37,754 bases of DNA, from assembly GCA_036562635.1 (NCBI GenBank), contig DATCJU010000129.1, positions 1 through 37,754 of the forward strand, read 5' to 3'. The notes beneath the pieces were generated by a model. The model saw nothing but the letters and a program-made list of their open reading frames with translations. It made no database searches and was not told the DNA's origin. Each line of letters opens with the position of its first letter. Position 1 is the first letter of the stretch. Shown here in pieces: positions 1 to 9,270 of the stretch. The translations under genes were made by a program, and so were the position numbers. The stretch comes from DATCJU01 sp036562635. Lineage in GTDB: Bacteria > Actinomycetota > Actinomycetes > Mycobacteriales > Pseudonocardiaceae.

Positions 1-5
1 ACCAC

Positions 6-31
6 GGCGCGTCACCGCACGGTGACGCGCC
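6..31 (+). terminator. Hairpin at window edge, probable terminator of an upstream gene
   Basis: A perfect 12-bp stem (GGCGCGTCACCG at 6-17, its complement at 20-31) with a 2-nt apex, so a somewhat shorter stem is realistic. A weak T-containing tail follows. In related actinobacteria the gene before pth is rplY (L25), so it may end that gene; this is inference because the gene lies outside the window. It could also be an operator. Confidence 0.5.
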
Positions 32-181
32 ATTCGTGTTTGGGGACCGGGATCACATCCGATGCCGCTTTGTGACATCGAACACTTCCATCCTGAGGAT
101 CTTCACGCTTGACTTTGCCGTCAGGACGGGGCCCTGAGGGCGGGCCGCGTCCGCTGTCTTGTTGGGGAAGTTCTCGAGAGG
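32..181 (+). other. Leader region of the DivIVA-domain gene, no convincing promoter
   Basis: 150 bp between the edge hairpin and the first gene. A TTGACT hexamer at 109-114 could be a -35 box, but no good -10 lies 16-19 bp downstream. A GGGGAAG Shine-Dalgarno at 164-170 lies about 11 nt before the GTG at 182. Nothing else is recognised. Confidence 0.3.
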
Positions 182-745
182 GTGGCATCGACGGTGACTC
201 CGGAGGACGTGCGCAACGTCCGGTTCAACCCTGCGGGCTCCGGCAAGCGTGGGTACGACGAGGACGAGGTCGACAGGTTCCTCGATCTCATCGAGGAGAC
301 CCTGCGGGGGCAGGGAGAACTGACTCCGGAGGACATACGCAACGTCTCCTTCGGCAAGCCCCGACGCGGCAAGCCCGGCTACGACGCGGACGAGGTCGAC
401 AGGTTCCTCGACCAGGCGGAGGCCGCGCTGCGGGCCAGATACGACGATCCGTTCCAGGGTGCTGCCCGCCCCGAACCGACGCGCCTGCGTTCCGGAGCGG
501 TCCTGCGTGCCGAGGCGTGTGCGCTGCCGCTGGCGGGGCCGGGCTCCGGCTACCTGCGCTCGGCGGTGGACGAATTCATGGAGCGGGCGGCGAACGCGTT
601 GGACGGTCGGGCGAGAATGTCCTCCCGGGAGGTGCGTGGAACCGCCTTCCCCAAGCCGTCGCTGCTCGCCCGTGGCTACCGGGCGAATGCGGTGAACGCG
701 CTGATGGAGGTCCTGGCACAAGAACTGAGCAGCCGCGGCAAGTGA
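182..745 (+). CDS. Small protein of tandem DivIVA N-terminal-like repeats
   Basis: 187-aa soluble protein with no signal peptide or membrane segment. Residues 6-42 and 48-85 are two clear copies of the DivIVA (DivI1A) mini-domain: TPEDVRNVRF or TPEDIRNVSF, then GYDEDEVDRFLD or GYDADEVDRFLD. Two degenerate copies follow: GYLRSAVDEFMERA around residues 123-136, and SSREVRGTAF with GYRANAVNALME at 147-176. DivIVA/Wag31 proteins use this domain for membrane and polar targeting, but no long coiled coil is present here, so it is not canonical Wag31. GTG 182 has GGGGAAG about 11 nt upstream; GTG 194 is an alternative. It ends 45 bp before pth on the same strand. Function is unknown; a role in the cell envelope or division is inference. 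Confidence 0.8.
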   Translation: MASTVTPEDVRNVRFNPAGSGKRGYDEDEVDRFLDLIEETLRGQGELTPEDIRNVSFGKPRRGKPGYDADEVDRFLDQAEAALRARYDDPFQGAARPEPTRLRSGAVLRAEACALPLAGPGSGYLRSAVDEFMERAANALDGRARMSSREVRGTAFPKPSLLARGYRANAVNALMEVLAQELSSRGK

Positions 746-755
746 CGCGGCTGCC

Positions 756-778
756 GACGTCACGCCCGGCGTGACGTC
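756..778. promoter_or_regulatory. 23-bp palindrome in the DivIVA-gene/pth gap
   Basis: GACGTCACGCC at 756-766 and its exact reverse complement at 768-778 flank one base. It lies 11 bp after the stop at 745 and 12 bp before pth. The one-base centre and lack of a T-run favour a dimeric-protein operator over a terminator, although a shorter mRNA hairpin is possible. Confidence 0.45.
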
Positions 779-790
779 CCGACGCGGTGG

Positions 791-1378
791 ATGGCGATGA
801 CAGCTGACTCGGATCCGGTCCTCGTGGTGGGGCTGGGCAACCCCGGCCCCAGCTACACCGGGAACCGACACAACGCCGGTTTCCTGGTGCTCGACGAACT
901 CGGCGCCAGGATCGGCGGCAGGTTCAAGGCGCACAAGGCCGGAGCGGACGTGCTGGAGGGCCGGCTCGCCGGCCGGCGGGTCGTCCTGGTCAAACCGAGG
1001 TCGTTCATGAACCTCTCGGGCGGCCCGGTCGCTGGTGTCGCACGGTTCTACAAGGTCGCCCCGTCCACCGTCGTCGTGGTGCACGACGAACTGGACATCC
1101 CGTTCGGCGCACTGCGGCTCAAGCTCGGTGGCGGCGAGGGCGGGCACAACGGCCTGCGATCCATCACCAAGTCGTTGGGCACCAGGGACTACCTGCGGGT
1201 GCGGTTCGGTATCGGGCGCCCGCCGGGCCGCATGGACCCGGCGGACTACGTGCTGCGCGACTTCTCCACGGTCGAGCGGCGCGAGCTGCCCTTCCTGGTC
1301 GACCGGTGCGCCGACGCCGTCGAGGTCCTGCTCGCCGACGGGCTGGAAGCCGCACAGAACAAGTTCCACGGCGCCTGA
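791..1378 (+). CDS. pth: Peptidyl-tRNA hydrolase
   Basis: 195 aa, normal length for bacterial Pth, which cleaves the ester of peptidyl-tRNAs released by stalled ribosomes and recycles the tRNA. Family motifs are complete: GLGNPGPSY near the N-terminus, catalytic His27 in NRHNAGF, the SFMNLSGG loop with its substrate-positioning Asn, HDELD with the Asp that activates the His, and GGEGGHNGLRS. ATG 791 has no spaced Shine-Dalgarno; ATG 797 (MTADSDP) lies 6 nt after GGTGG and may be the real start. Convergent with the acyl ligase, as pth and pks16 are in M. tuberculosis. The stop codon is inside the left arm of a 15-bp terminator stem. Confidence 0.97.
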   Translation: MAMTADSDPVLVVGLGNPGPSYTGNRHNAGFLVLDELGARIGGRFKAHKAGADVLEGRLAGRRVVLVKPRSFMNLSGGPVAGVARFYKVAPSTVVVVHDELDIPFGALRLKLGGGEGGHNGLRSITKSLGTRDYLRVRFGIGRPPGRMDPADYVLRDFSTVERRELPFLVDRCADAVEVLLADGLEAAQNKFHGA

Positions 1379-1405
1379 CCGGGCGGGAACGCCCGGTCAG
1401 GCGCC
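1370..1405. terminator. Perfect 15-bp bidirectional terminator, pth / acyl ligase
   Basis: GGCGCCTGACCGGGC (1370-1384) pairs without mismatch with 1391-1405 around a 6-nt loop. The pth TGA (1376-1378) is within the left arm. The CCCGGTCAGGCG of the right arm recurs at 1413-1424 across the stop of the opposing gene. It lies between two convergent genes and should serve both. Confidence 0.8.
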
Positions 1406-1417
1406 GGGATCACCCGG

Positions 1418-3100
1418 TCAGGCGGGCAGGTACGGCTCGACCAGGGGGCGGGTGGCCGAGCGACGAAGCTTGCCCGAGGGGGTCTTGGGCAGCGAACCGG
1501 GCGGCAGCACGACCACGGCCACCGGACGGGCACCGACGGCGTCCACCACCCGGGCCGTGACCTGCTTGCGGATGGCCTGCTCGGCGTCCTCCTGCCCGGC
1601 CAGCCGGGACTCGAGCGCCACGGCGAACCGCTCCCGGCGGCTGCCCGCGTCCAGGCGCACCGCCACGGCGTTGCCCGCGCGCACCCCGTCGACGCTGCAC
1701 GCCGCTCGTTCGATGTCGGTGGGATAGATGTTCCGCCCACCCATGATGATCACGTCCTTGCGGCGGCCGCAGACCACCACCTGCCCGTCGACCAGGTACC
1801 CCTCGTCGCCGGTGTCCAGCCAGCCGTCCGCGTCCTGGGTGGCCAGTGGCCCGTCCACGGTCAGGTAACCGGGGGTGACCGACGCGCCGCGCACCCGCAG
1901 CAGGCCGACCTCACGCTCGCCCAGCACCCGGCCCTCGTCGTCGACCACCTGCACCTCCAGGCCCTGCAGCGGCGGCCCGAGCAGCGGGAACGACCGCACG
2001 GTCCGCTCCCCGGCCTGTTCGGTGCCCGCACCGGTGGTCACGGGGACGGCGCGGCGACGCGCCTCCAGTTCCTCGGCGTCCACCACGTCCACGCGCATGC
2101 CCTGCCCGGTGGGGGCGAACGACACCCCGAGCGTGGCCTCGGCCATCCCGTAGGCGCACACCACGCACTCGGGACGCAGACCGAACCGGGCACCGCCCTC
2201 CAGGAACCCCTGGACCGCGGTCGGGTCGATCGGCTCGGCACCGTTGAGGGCGAAACGCAGGCTGGACAGGTCGAACGCGTCGTCGTCGTCCACCTTCGCC
2301 AACCGCCGCCCCACCATGGCGTAGGCGAAGTTCGGCGCGGCGGTGACCGTGCCGCGGTACCGGCTGATCAGCTCCGGCCACAGCAGCGGGTGCCGCAGGA
2401 AGTCGGCGGGGGTGACCTTGACCAGCTCCAGGCCCAGGGTCATGGGCACGGTCATCAACCCGACCATCCCCATGTCGTGGAACAGCGGCAGCCAGGACAC
2501 CAGGACGTCGTGCTCCGGGTCCAGCTGTGCGGCGGTCACCATGGCGTCGGTGTTCGCCGCGAGGTTGCCGTGGGTGATGCGCACCGCCTTGGGCTCGGCG
2601 GTCGACCCACTGGTGAGCTGGAGCAGCGCCGTGTCCGACTCGGTCAGTTCCACGGGCTCCACGTCCTCGCCCGGTCCGGACTCGCGCAGCTGCTCGACCA
2701 GCCGGAACGGGATCCCGTGCTGGCGCAGCAGGTCGGCCAGGCCGTCGAACGGGGAACCGAGCAGCACCAGGCGCGAACCGATCATCTTCAGCACCCGGAG
2801 GGTGTCCTCCCCCCAGACCGCCAGGTCGGTGCGCGGAGTCGGCTGGTGCAACATGGTGACGCTGCCCCCGGCCAGCCACACCGCCTGCACCACCGGAGCG
2901 ATGTCCGCGGGCTTCCCGGCCAGCACGCCCACCGCGTCGCCCCGCTGCAGTCCGGCGGACCGCAGCCCGGCGGCCAGGCGCAGGGCGTCCTGATGCACCT
3001 CCCCCCAGGTGCGTCGCCGCAGGTCACCGGGATCTCCGGTGGTGAAACCGCGCGGAGAGTTCCGTGCCGCGCTCAGCAGCATGTCCACGAACCGACTCAT
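1418..3100 (-). CDS. Acyl-AMP/acyl-CoA ligase (FadD/Pks16-like)
   Basis: 560-aa adenylate-forming enzyme of the ANL superfamily, activating a fatty or related carboxylic acid with ATP. Motifs in order: LTSGSTAEPK (162-171, phosphate loop), WLPLFHDMGM (203-212, typical of the FadD/FAAL group), NGAEPID, YGMAEAT (317-323), DTGDEGYL, the GRRKDVIIMGGRNIYP hinge and catalytic Lys544 in LPKTPSGKLRR. Position beside pth matches M. tuberculosis pks16 (Rv1013). Whether the product is passed to CoA or a carrier protein cannot be told from sequence. No Shine-Dalgarno precedes ATG 3100, but a -10-like TAGTCT ends 6 nt before it, suggesting a leaderless transcript; read-through from the ABC-F gene 83 bp upstream is also possible. 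Confidence 0.9.
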   Translation of the reverse strand: MSRFVDMLLSAARNSPRGFTTGDPGDLRRRTWGEVHQDALRLAAGLRSAGLQRGDAVGVLAGKPADIAPVVQAVWLAGGSVTMLHQPTPRTDLAVWGEDTLRVLKMIGSRLVLLGSPFDGLADLLRQHGIPFRLVEQLRESGPGEDVEPVELTESDTALLQLTSGSTAEPKAVRITHGNLAANTDAMVTAAQLDPEHDVLVSWLPLFHDMGMVGLMTVPMTLGLELVKVTPADFLRHPLLWPELISRYRGTVTAAPNFAYAMVGRRLAKVDDDDAFDLSSLRFALNGAEPIDPTAVQGFLEGGARFGLRPECVVCAYGMAEATLGVSFAPTGQGMRVDVVDAEELEARRRAVPVTTGAGTEQAGERTVRSFPLLGPPLQGLEVQVVDDEGRVLGEREVGLLRVRGASVTPGYLTVDGPLATQDADGWLDTGDEGYLVDGQVVVCGRRKDVIIMGGRNIYPTDIERAACSVDGVRAGNAVAVRLDAGSRRERFAVALESRLAGQEDAEQAIRKQVTARVVDAVGARPVAVVVLPPGSLPKTPSGKLRRSATRPLVEPYLPA

Positions 3101-3106
3101 GGGGCG

Positions 3107-3112
3107 AGACTA
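3107..3112 (-). promoter_or_regulatory. Possible -10 box giving a leaderless acyl-ligase mRNA
   Basis: TAGTCT on the minus strand ends 6 nt before the ATG at 3100, matching the TANNNT -10 pattern and placing the transcript start at the start codon. No convincing -35 is visible, which is common for actinobacterial leaderless promoters. Single-site inference. Confidence 0.35.
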
Positions 3113-3183
3113 CGGCGGCTGATCGCACGCGGGCAGGGGGCGGGGTAAGAAATTCCGGTACGCCCCGGAACCGGTCGACGGGT

Positions 3184-5016
<1,833 letters not shown>

Positions 5017-5122
5017 CGGGTGTCCGTGCTCTCCACGTTCGTCTCGTGCCGACGCCCGAGCACGGTACCTCCAGTCCGTGGACGCGCCCGCGGGGACCGG
5101 AGCGGTTCCGCAGGCGGTGTGG

Positions 5123-6085
5123 TCAGGCCCGGGTGGAGGGGGTGGGGCGTGAGGTGTTCTCCCCGTTGACCACGCGGGCTCCCGGGACCGGCCCCTGGGC
5201 CACCCGGACCGCGCGGCACACCCCCGCACCGGCCAGTTCGGCGGCCACCTGCACCGCGTCCTCGGCGTCCCGGCACAGGAACGCGCAGGTCGGGCCGGAG
5301 CCGGAGACGATCCCGGCGAGTGCACCGGCGTTCACCCCGGCGCGGAGGGTGCGGCGCAACGAGGGTCGCAGCGACACCGCGGCCGCCTGCAGGTCGTTGC
5401 CGATCAACAGGGCCAACTGTCGGGGATCACCGCTGGCCAGTGCCTCCAGCACCGGTTCGACCGACCCCACCCGCGGTGGGCTGCCCTCGGCGCGGAGTCG
5501 GTCCAGTTCGCGGTAGACGTCCGGGGTGGACAGTCCGCGACGGTCCAGGGCGATCACCCAGTGGAAGGTGTGCCGGGTCAGCACCGGCACCAGCTTCTCC
5601 CCCCGGCCGGAGCCCAGTGCGGTCCCCCCGTAGAGGGCGAACGGGACGTCGCTGCCCAGGCGGGCGGCCACCTCGGCCAGCTCGTCCCGTCCCATGTCCA
5701 GGCGCCACAACGCCGCCAGGGCCACCAGGGTGGCCGCGGCGTCCGCGCTGCCTCCGGCCATACCCCCGGCGACCGGGATGCCCTTGCGCAGGACCACGCG
5801 CACCTTCGGGTCATAGGGGTCACGCCCGGTGCGCTCGGCGAGCGCCTGCACGGCACGCCAGGCGAGGTTGGACGCGTCCGTGGGGACGCTCTCCGCGCCC
5901 TCCCCGTACACCTCCAGGCCGGGCTCCTCGGCCACCGCCACGGTGACCTCGTCGGTCAGCGACAGGGCCTGGAAGACGGTCAGGATGTCGTGGTATCCGT
6001 CCGGGCGGGTGTCCCCGACGGACAGGTGCAGGTTGACCTTTGCCGGTACGCGAACGGTGACCGGTTGCGGGACGACGGCGAGCAC
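5123..6085 (-). CDS. ispE: 4-diphosphocytidyl-2-C-methyl-D-erythritol kinase
   Basis: GHMP-family kinase for the fourth step of the MEP isoprenoid pathway, phosphorylating the 2-hydroxyl of CDP-ME. Seen: VRVPAKVNLHLSVG near the N-terminus, the ATP-binding glycine-rich loop VAGGMAGGSADAAA, GSDVPFALYGG, and the C-terminal VSGSGPTCAF motif. The frame is open to 6247, but the extra N-terminus is Arg/Pro-rich and unconserved. GTG 6085 gives 320 aa, close to family length, with only a weak ribosome site. The rsmA-ispE neighbourhood seen in mycobacteria is kept except that metNIQ lies between them. The ABC-F gene follows 106 bp downstream. Confidence 0.95.
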   Translation of the reverse strand: MLAVVPQPVTVRVPAKVNLHLSVGDTRPDGYHDILTVFQALSLTDEVTVAVAEEPGLEVYGEGAESVPTDASNLAWRAVQALAERTGRDPYDPKVRVVLRKGIPVAGGMAGGSADAAATLVALAALWRLDMGRDELAEVAARLGSDVPFALYGGTALGSGRGEKLVPVLTRHTFHWVIALDRRGLSTPDVYRELDRLRAEGSPPRVGSVEPVLEALASGDPRQLALLIGNDLQAAAVSLRPSLRRTLRAGVNAGALAGIVSGSGPTCAFLCRDAEDAVQVAAELAGAGVCRAVRVAQGPVPGARVVNGENTSRPTPSTRA

Positions 6086-6182
6086 GTCAGCCGAGCCTAC
6101 GCGGCGCCCTGTAGTGGACGCATCATCCGGACGCAAGGGTTTTCCCTCGGCCCGTGTCCACCCCGGAAAACCGTGACGCGCC

Positions 6183-6198
6183 GTGACCGGTCGGTCAC
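6183..6198. promoter_or_regulatory. Palindrome upstream of ispE
   Basis: GTGACC at 6183-6188 and GGTCAC at 6193-6198, a perfect 6-bp inverted repeat around 4 bp, about 100 bp upstream of the ispE GTG and 95 bp after the metQ stop. It could be an operator or a small hairpin; no promoter boxes could be paired with it. Confidence 0.25.
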
Positions 6199-6263
6199 CT
6201 GCCGACACGACGGGTCGGGCAGGACCGGCGGTACGACGGCGCGTCACCGGTGTCGCACGGGAG

Positions 6264-6279
6264 ACCGGGTGTACCCGGT
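6264..6279 (-). terminator. Weak hairpin after metQ
   Basis: ACCGGGT (6264-6270) and ACCCGGT (6273-6279) form a 7-bp inverted repeat 14 bp beyond the metQ stop codon. There is no T-run, so termination would be weak and ispE could be reached by read-through. Confidence 0.3.
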
Positions 6280-6292
6280 GTCCGCGTACGGC

Positions 6293-7120
6293 TCAGGAGG
6301 TGGTGCTGGGGATCACAGCGCCGCGGTAGGTGTTCTGGATGTAGTCACGGACCTGCTGCGAGGTGAGCAGCTCGGCCAGCTTCTGCACCCGCGGGTCCTG
6401 CACCAGTTCCTTCCGGGTGACCAGGACGTTGGTGTACGGGTTGTTCTCCGCCGACTCCACCGCCAGCGACCCGCCGGCCGGGTCCAGGCCGGCCTGCAGG
6501 GCGTAGTTGCCGTTGATCACGGCGAGGTCCACGTCCTCCAGGCTGCGGGGCAGCTGCGCCGCCTCCAGCTCCGACAGCTGCAGGTTCTTCGGGTTGGCCA
6601 CCACGTCACGCACCGTGGCGGTGCGCTCGGTGCCCGGAGCGATCTGGAGCAGCCCGTTGTCGGCCAGCAGCTTCAGCGCCCGTGCCGCGTTGGTCGGGTC
6701 GTTGGGGATGGCGACCGTGGCCCCGTCGGGCAGCTCGCTCAACGAGTTGACCTTCGTGGAGAAGGCCGCCAGCGGCTCCAGGTGCACCCCGGCCACCGGT
6801 TCGAAGTCCACGCCACGGTCGGCTTCGAACTGCTCCAGGTAGGGCACGTGCTGGAAGTAGTTGGCGTCCAGACTGCCCTCGGCCAGGGAGGTGTTGGGCG
6901 TGACGTAGTCGTTGATCTCGATGATCTCCAACTGGAGCCCCTGCGCCGGAGCCAGTTCGTCCGCGACGTAGCGCAGGATCTCGGCGTGCGGCACCGGGGA
7001 GGCTCCGACCCGCAGGGGACCGTCACCGTTTCCCGACCCGGAGTCCCCGCCGCAGGCGGCGAGTCCGAGCGAGGCAAGCGCGGCGACGGCGAGGGCGGCG
7101 ACGCGGGTACGCAGTCGCAT
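6293..7120 (-). CDS. metQ: Methionine-binding lipoprotein
   Basis: 275-aa NlpA/MetQ-family solute-binding protein of the MetNIQ importer. It has a lipoprotein signal peptide with lipobox LAAC (Cys23), so it is lipid-anchored outside the membrane. Family landmarks: LRVGASPVPHAEILRYV, a YFQHVPYLEQF segment, VAGVHLEPLAAFS, VAIPNDPTNAARALKLL and AVINGNYALQAGLDP. ATG 7120 is preceded by AAAGGA at about 8 nt. It is the last gene of metN-metI-metQ, separated from metI by 174 bp with three inverted repeats, which could adjust its expression relative to the membrane components. Confidence 0.95.
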   Translation of the reverse strand: MRLRTRVAALAVAALASLGLAACGGDSGSGNGDGPLRVGASPVPHAEILRYVADELAPAQGLQLEIIEINDYVTPNTSLAEGSLDANYFQHVPYLEQFEADRGVDFEPVAGVHLEPLAAFSTKVNSLSELPDGATVAIPNDPTNAARALKLLADNGLLQIAPGTERTATVRDVVANPKNLQLSELEAAQLPRSLEDVDLAVINGNYALQAGLDPAGGSLAVESAENNPYTNVLVTRKELVQDPRVQKLAELLTSQQVRDYIQNTYRGAVIPSTTS

Positions 7121-7148
7121 CGGTGGTGTCCTTTCTCGCAGAAGGGGC

Positions 7149-7224
7149 GCAGCGTCTGCTTGCGGGCACGCTGCGACGGGACCCTCGTGGGTCCTCTGGT
7201 CTGGCTAGGGTTCCGTCCGGAACC
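7149..7224 (-). repeat. Three successive inverted repeats in the metI-metQ gap
   Basis: Three perfect stems: GCAGCGT 7149-7155 with 7168-7174; GGACCC 7179-7184 with 7189-7194; GGTTCCG 7209-7215 with 7218-7224. They occupy the 174-nt untranslated gap inside an otherwise compact operon. Likely roles are partial termination or mRNA stabilisation in front of the binding-protein gene; this is inference. Confidence 0.55.
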
Positions 7225-7294
7225 GGTGTCGGGACGTGTCAGGGCTCCCGATGGGCAGCGGGTACCCACCGGTGCGGTCCGGATATGACGACTG

Positions 7295-7978
7295 TCAGGA
7301 CGTGGTACGCCGGCGGCGGTCCACCGCACGGGCCGCCATGTCGAAGGCGAACTGGACCAGCGTGGTGAGCACGATCAGCACCACGACGGTGCTGACCAGT
7401 ACCGTGGTGTCGAAGCGGTGGTAGCCGAAGCGGACGGCGACGTCCCCGAGTCCGCCACCACCGACCACCCCCGCCATGGCCGAGTACCCGATGAGGGTGA
7501 CCGCGGTGACCCCGATCGCCGCGATCAACGCCGGTGCCGACTCCCGGAGCAGCACGCTGCGGACGATGCGGGCACGGCTGGCCCCGGTGGTCACCGCGGC
7601 CTCCACGACCGCGGCGTCGACCTCGCGCAGTGCCGCGTCCACCAGGCGGGCCACGAACGGGATGGCGCCCACGGTGAGTGGTACGACGGCCGCATCGCTG
7701 CCCAACGTGGTACCGACCACCAGCCGGGTGAACGGGATCAGAGCGATCAGCAGCACCACGAAGGGCAGCGACCGACCCACGTCGACGATCACCCCGAGCA
7801 CCCGGTGCACCAGCCGGTTCGGGCTCAGGCCACCCGGCCCGGTCAGGTTCAGCAGCACGCCCAGGGGAATCCCGAACAGGGCGGCGAGCACGGTCGACGC
7901 GGCGACCATGTACACCGTCTCACCCGTCGCCTCGACCAACAGGTCGACGATCTGGGACCAGCTGGTCTGCGATCTCAC
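7295..7978 (-). CDS. metI: Methionine ABC transporter permease
   Basis: 227-aa membrane permease of the MetI type with about five hydrophobic spans (VYMVAASTVLAALFGIPLG, VVLLIALIPFTR, VVPLTVGAIPFVA and two C-terminal spans) and the EAA-like cytoplasmic loop (AAVVEAAVTTGASRARIV). The frame runs open to 8071, but GTG 7978 has an excellent AGGAGGT exactly 6 nt upstream and gives the normal family start. It begins 50 bp after the metN stop, consistent with one transcript. Confidence 0.95.
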   Translation of the reverse strand: MRSQTSWSQIVDLLVEATGETVYMVAASTVLAALFGIPLGVLLNLTGPGGLSPNRLVHRVLGVIVDVGRSLPFVVLLIALIPFTRLVVGTTLGSDAAVVPLTVGAIPFVARLVDAALREVDAAVVEAAVTTGASRARIVRSVLLRESAPALIAAIGVTAVTLIGYSAMAGVVGGGGLGDVAVRFGYHRFDTTVLVSTVVVLIVLTTLVQFAFDMAARAVDRRRRTTS

Positions 7979-8027
7979 GCAGCTACCTCCTGTGCTTCGG
8001 GAGCCGCGTGCGGGTGGTACGCACCGG

Positions 8028-9059
8028 TCACGCGGCCTCCACCGCTTCGCGGGTGGTGGGTCGCACCACACCGCCGTGCTCGGTGATGAACTTCAGGGCG
8101 GCGTCGGCCCGCTCGCCGGTCAGGCCGATGCGGAACCGCGCCACCGGGGTGTCGCCCAGCCGGGTCAGGCCACCGCCGAGCAGGGCGAGCTGCACGCCGA
8201 AGCGACTGCCGGCCTCGGGCAGCAGCGCGCCCACCGCGGCGAATCCGACCAGCACCACGTCGGCGATCCGGTCGTACTTGGCGTAGCCGACGCCGCTGTC
8301 CACGCTGGCCAGTCGGGTCAGGTCCGCGGTGTCGGGCAGCAACGCCGACGAGGTGCGACTGTCGGGCTGGGTGACCAGGTCGAGCACCCGGCCGTGTTCG
8401 ACGACCCGCCCGTTCTCCAGCACCGCGACGTCGTCGCAGATCCGCCGGACCACGTCCATGTCGTGCGTGACGATCAGCACGGTGACGCCCAGCTCGGCCC
8501 GCACCCGGTCCAGCACGGTCAGCACCGACGCGGTGGTCTCGGGGTCCAGGGCCGACGTGGGCTCGTCGGCGAGCAGCACGCTGGGGTTTCCGGCCAGGGC
8601 ACGGGCGATGGCCACCCGTTGCCGCTGACCACCGGAGAGCTGGTCCGGGTAGGCGGCGGCCTTGTCGGCCAGGCCGACCAGTTCCAACAGCTCCAGCACC
8701 CGGGCACGGCGCTGCAGCCGAGCCGCCCCGGCCGCTTCCAGGGGCAGTGCGACGTTGCCCGCCGCCGTGCGCTGCCGCAGCAGCGAGTCGCCCTGGGGAA
8801 CCACGCCGATCCGCCGCCGGGCACCCCGCAGGGCCGACCCGCTCAGCGAGACCAGGTCCAGGCCGTCCACCCGGATGGCACCGGAGTCGGGCCGTTCCAG
8901 GAGGGCGATGCACCGGGCCAGCGTGGACTTACCGGCGCCGCTCTGTCCGACAACACCGCACACGGTGCCCTGCGGCACCTCCAGGGACACGTTGTCCAGC
9001 GCGACGACCGTCTCCCCGCGGGACTTGAAGGTCTTGGTCAGGTTCTCGACAGTGATCAC
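8028..9059 (-). CDS. metN: Methionine ABC transporter ATPase with NIL domain
   Basis: 343-aa ATPase of the MetNIQ importer. Seen: Walker A GQSGAGKST, signature LSGGQRQRVAIARAL, Walker B LLADEPTSALD, switch VTHD. The last roughly 85 residues (RFGVQLALLGG to FITEHGGVV) match the NIL ligand-binding domain, which in characterised MetN proteins binds methionine and inhibits transport when the cell is replete. TTG 9065 is in frame, but GTG 9059 has GGAG 6 nt upstream and is preferred. It is first in metN-metI-metQ, about 97 nt after a short leader ORF and 210 nt after a SAM-riboswitch-like element. Confidence 0.95.
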   Translation of the reverse strand: MITVENLTKTFKSRGETVVALDNVSLEVPQGTVCGVVGQSGAGKSTLARCIALLERPDSGAIRVDGLDLVSLSGSALRGARRRIGVVPQGDSLLRQRTAAGNVALPLEAAGAARLQRRARVLELLELVGLADKAAAYPDQLSGGQRQRVAIARALAGNPSVLLADEPTSALDPETTASVLTVLDRVRAELGVTVLIVTHDMDVVRRICDDVAVLENGRVVEHGRVLDLVTQPDSRTSSALLPDTADLTRLASVDSGVGYAKYDRIADVVLVGFAAVGALLPEAGSRFGVQLALLGGGLTRLGDTPVARFRIGLTGERADAALKFITEHGGVVRPTTREAVEAA

Positions 9060-9155
9060 CGTCAACTCCGGGCAGCAGGCAGCGGCACCGCACGGCGCGG
9101 CCGGGCACGGACACGCGACGATGCGGTACCGGGGTGGACTGGGAGACTGGCTGGA

Positions 9156-9263
9156 TCAGGCGTCGGCGCTACGACAGGCGGACGCGGTGCGCCGGCACTG
9201 GTCGACCACACGCCGACGCGTGAGCATTCGCTGCACGAGTTGACAGGGCAGCAGGCGAGACAT
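9156..9263 (-). CDS. Leader peptide upstream of metNIQ (35 codons, Cys-containing)
   Basis: ATG 9263 with GGAG 6 nt upstream starts a 35-aa basic peptide (MSRLLPCQLVQR, then MLTRRRVVDQCRR, then TASACRSADA). The core resembles the pattern of short actinobacterial peptides annotated as putative leader peptide before sulfur-metabolism genes (LTRRRxxDxxRxxSAxC); I recognise this from memory, not a search. Cys codons at positions 7, 23 and 30 suggest ribosome stalling on low Cys-tRNA as the sensing step. A shorter peptide could begin at ATG 9227. The ribosome site uses bases that also form the 3' arm of the riboswitch P1. The stop is about 97 nt before metN. No stable product is expected. Confidence 0.65.
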   Translation of the reverse strand: MSRLLPCQLVQRMLTRRRVVDQCRRTASACRSADA

Positions 9264-9270
9264 CGTACGC

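Noticed and set aside
53..1369. Long minus-strand open frame across the DivIVA and pth genes
   Set aside because: Antisense shadow of two well-supported genes in high-GC DNA; no motif in its own translation.
6183..6279. Second met-type riboswitch before ispE
   Set aside because: Only short dyads are present; none of the SAM core sequences.
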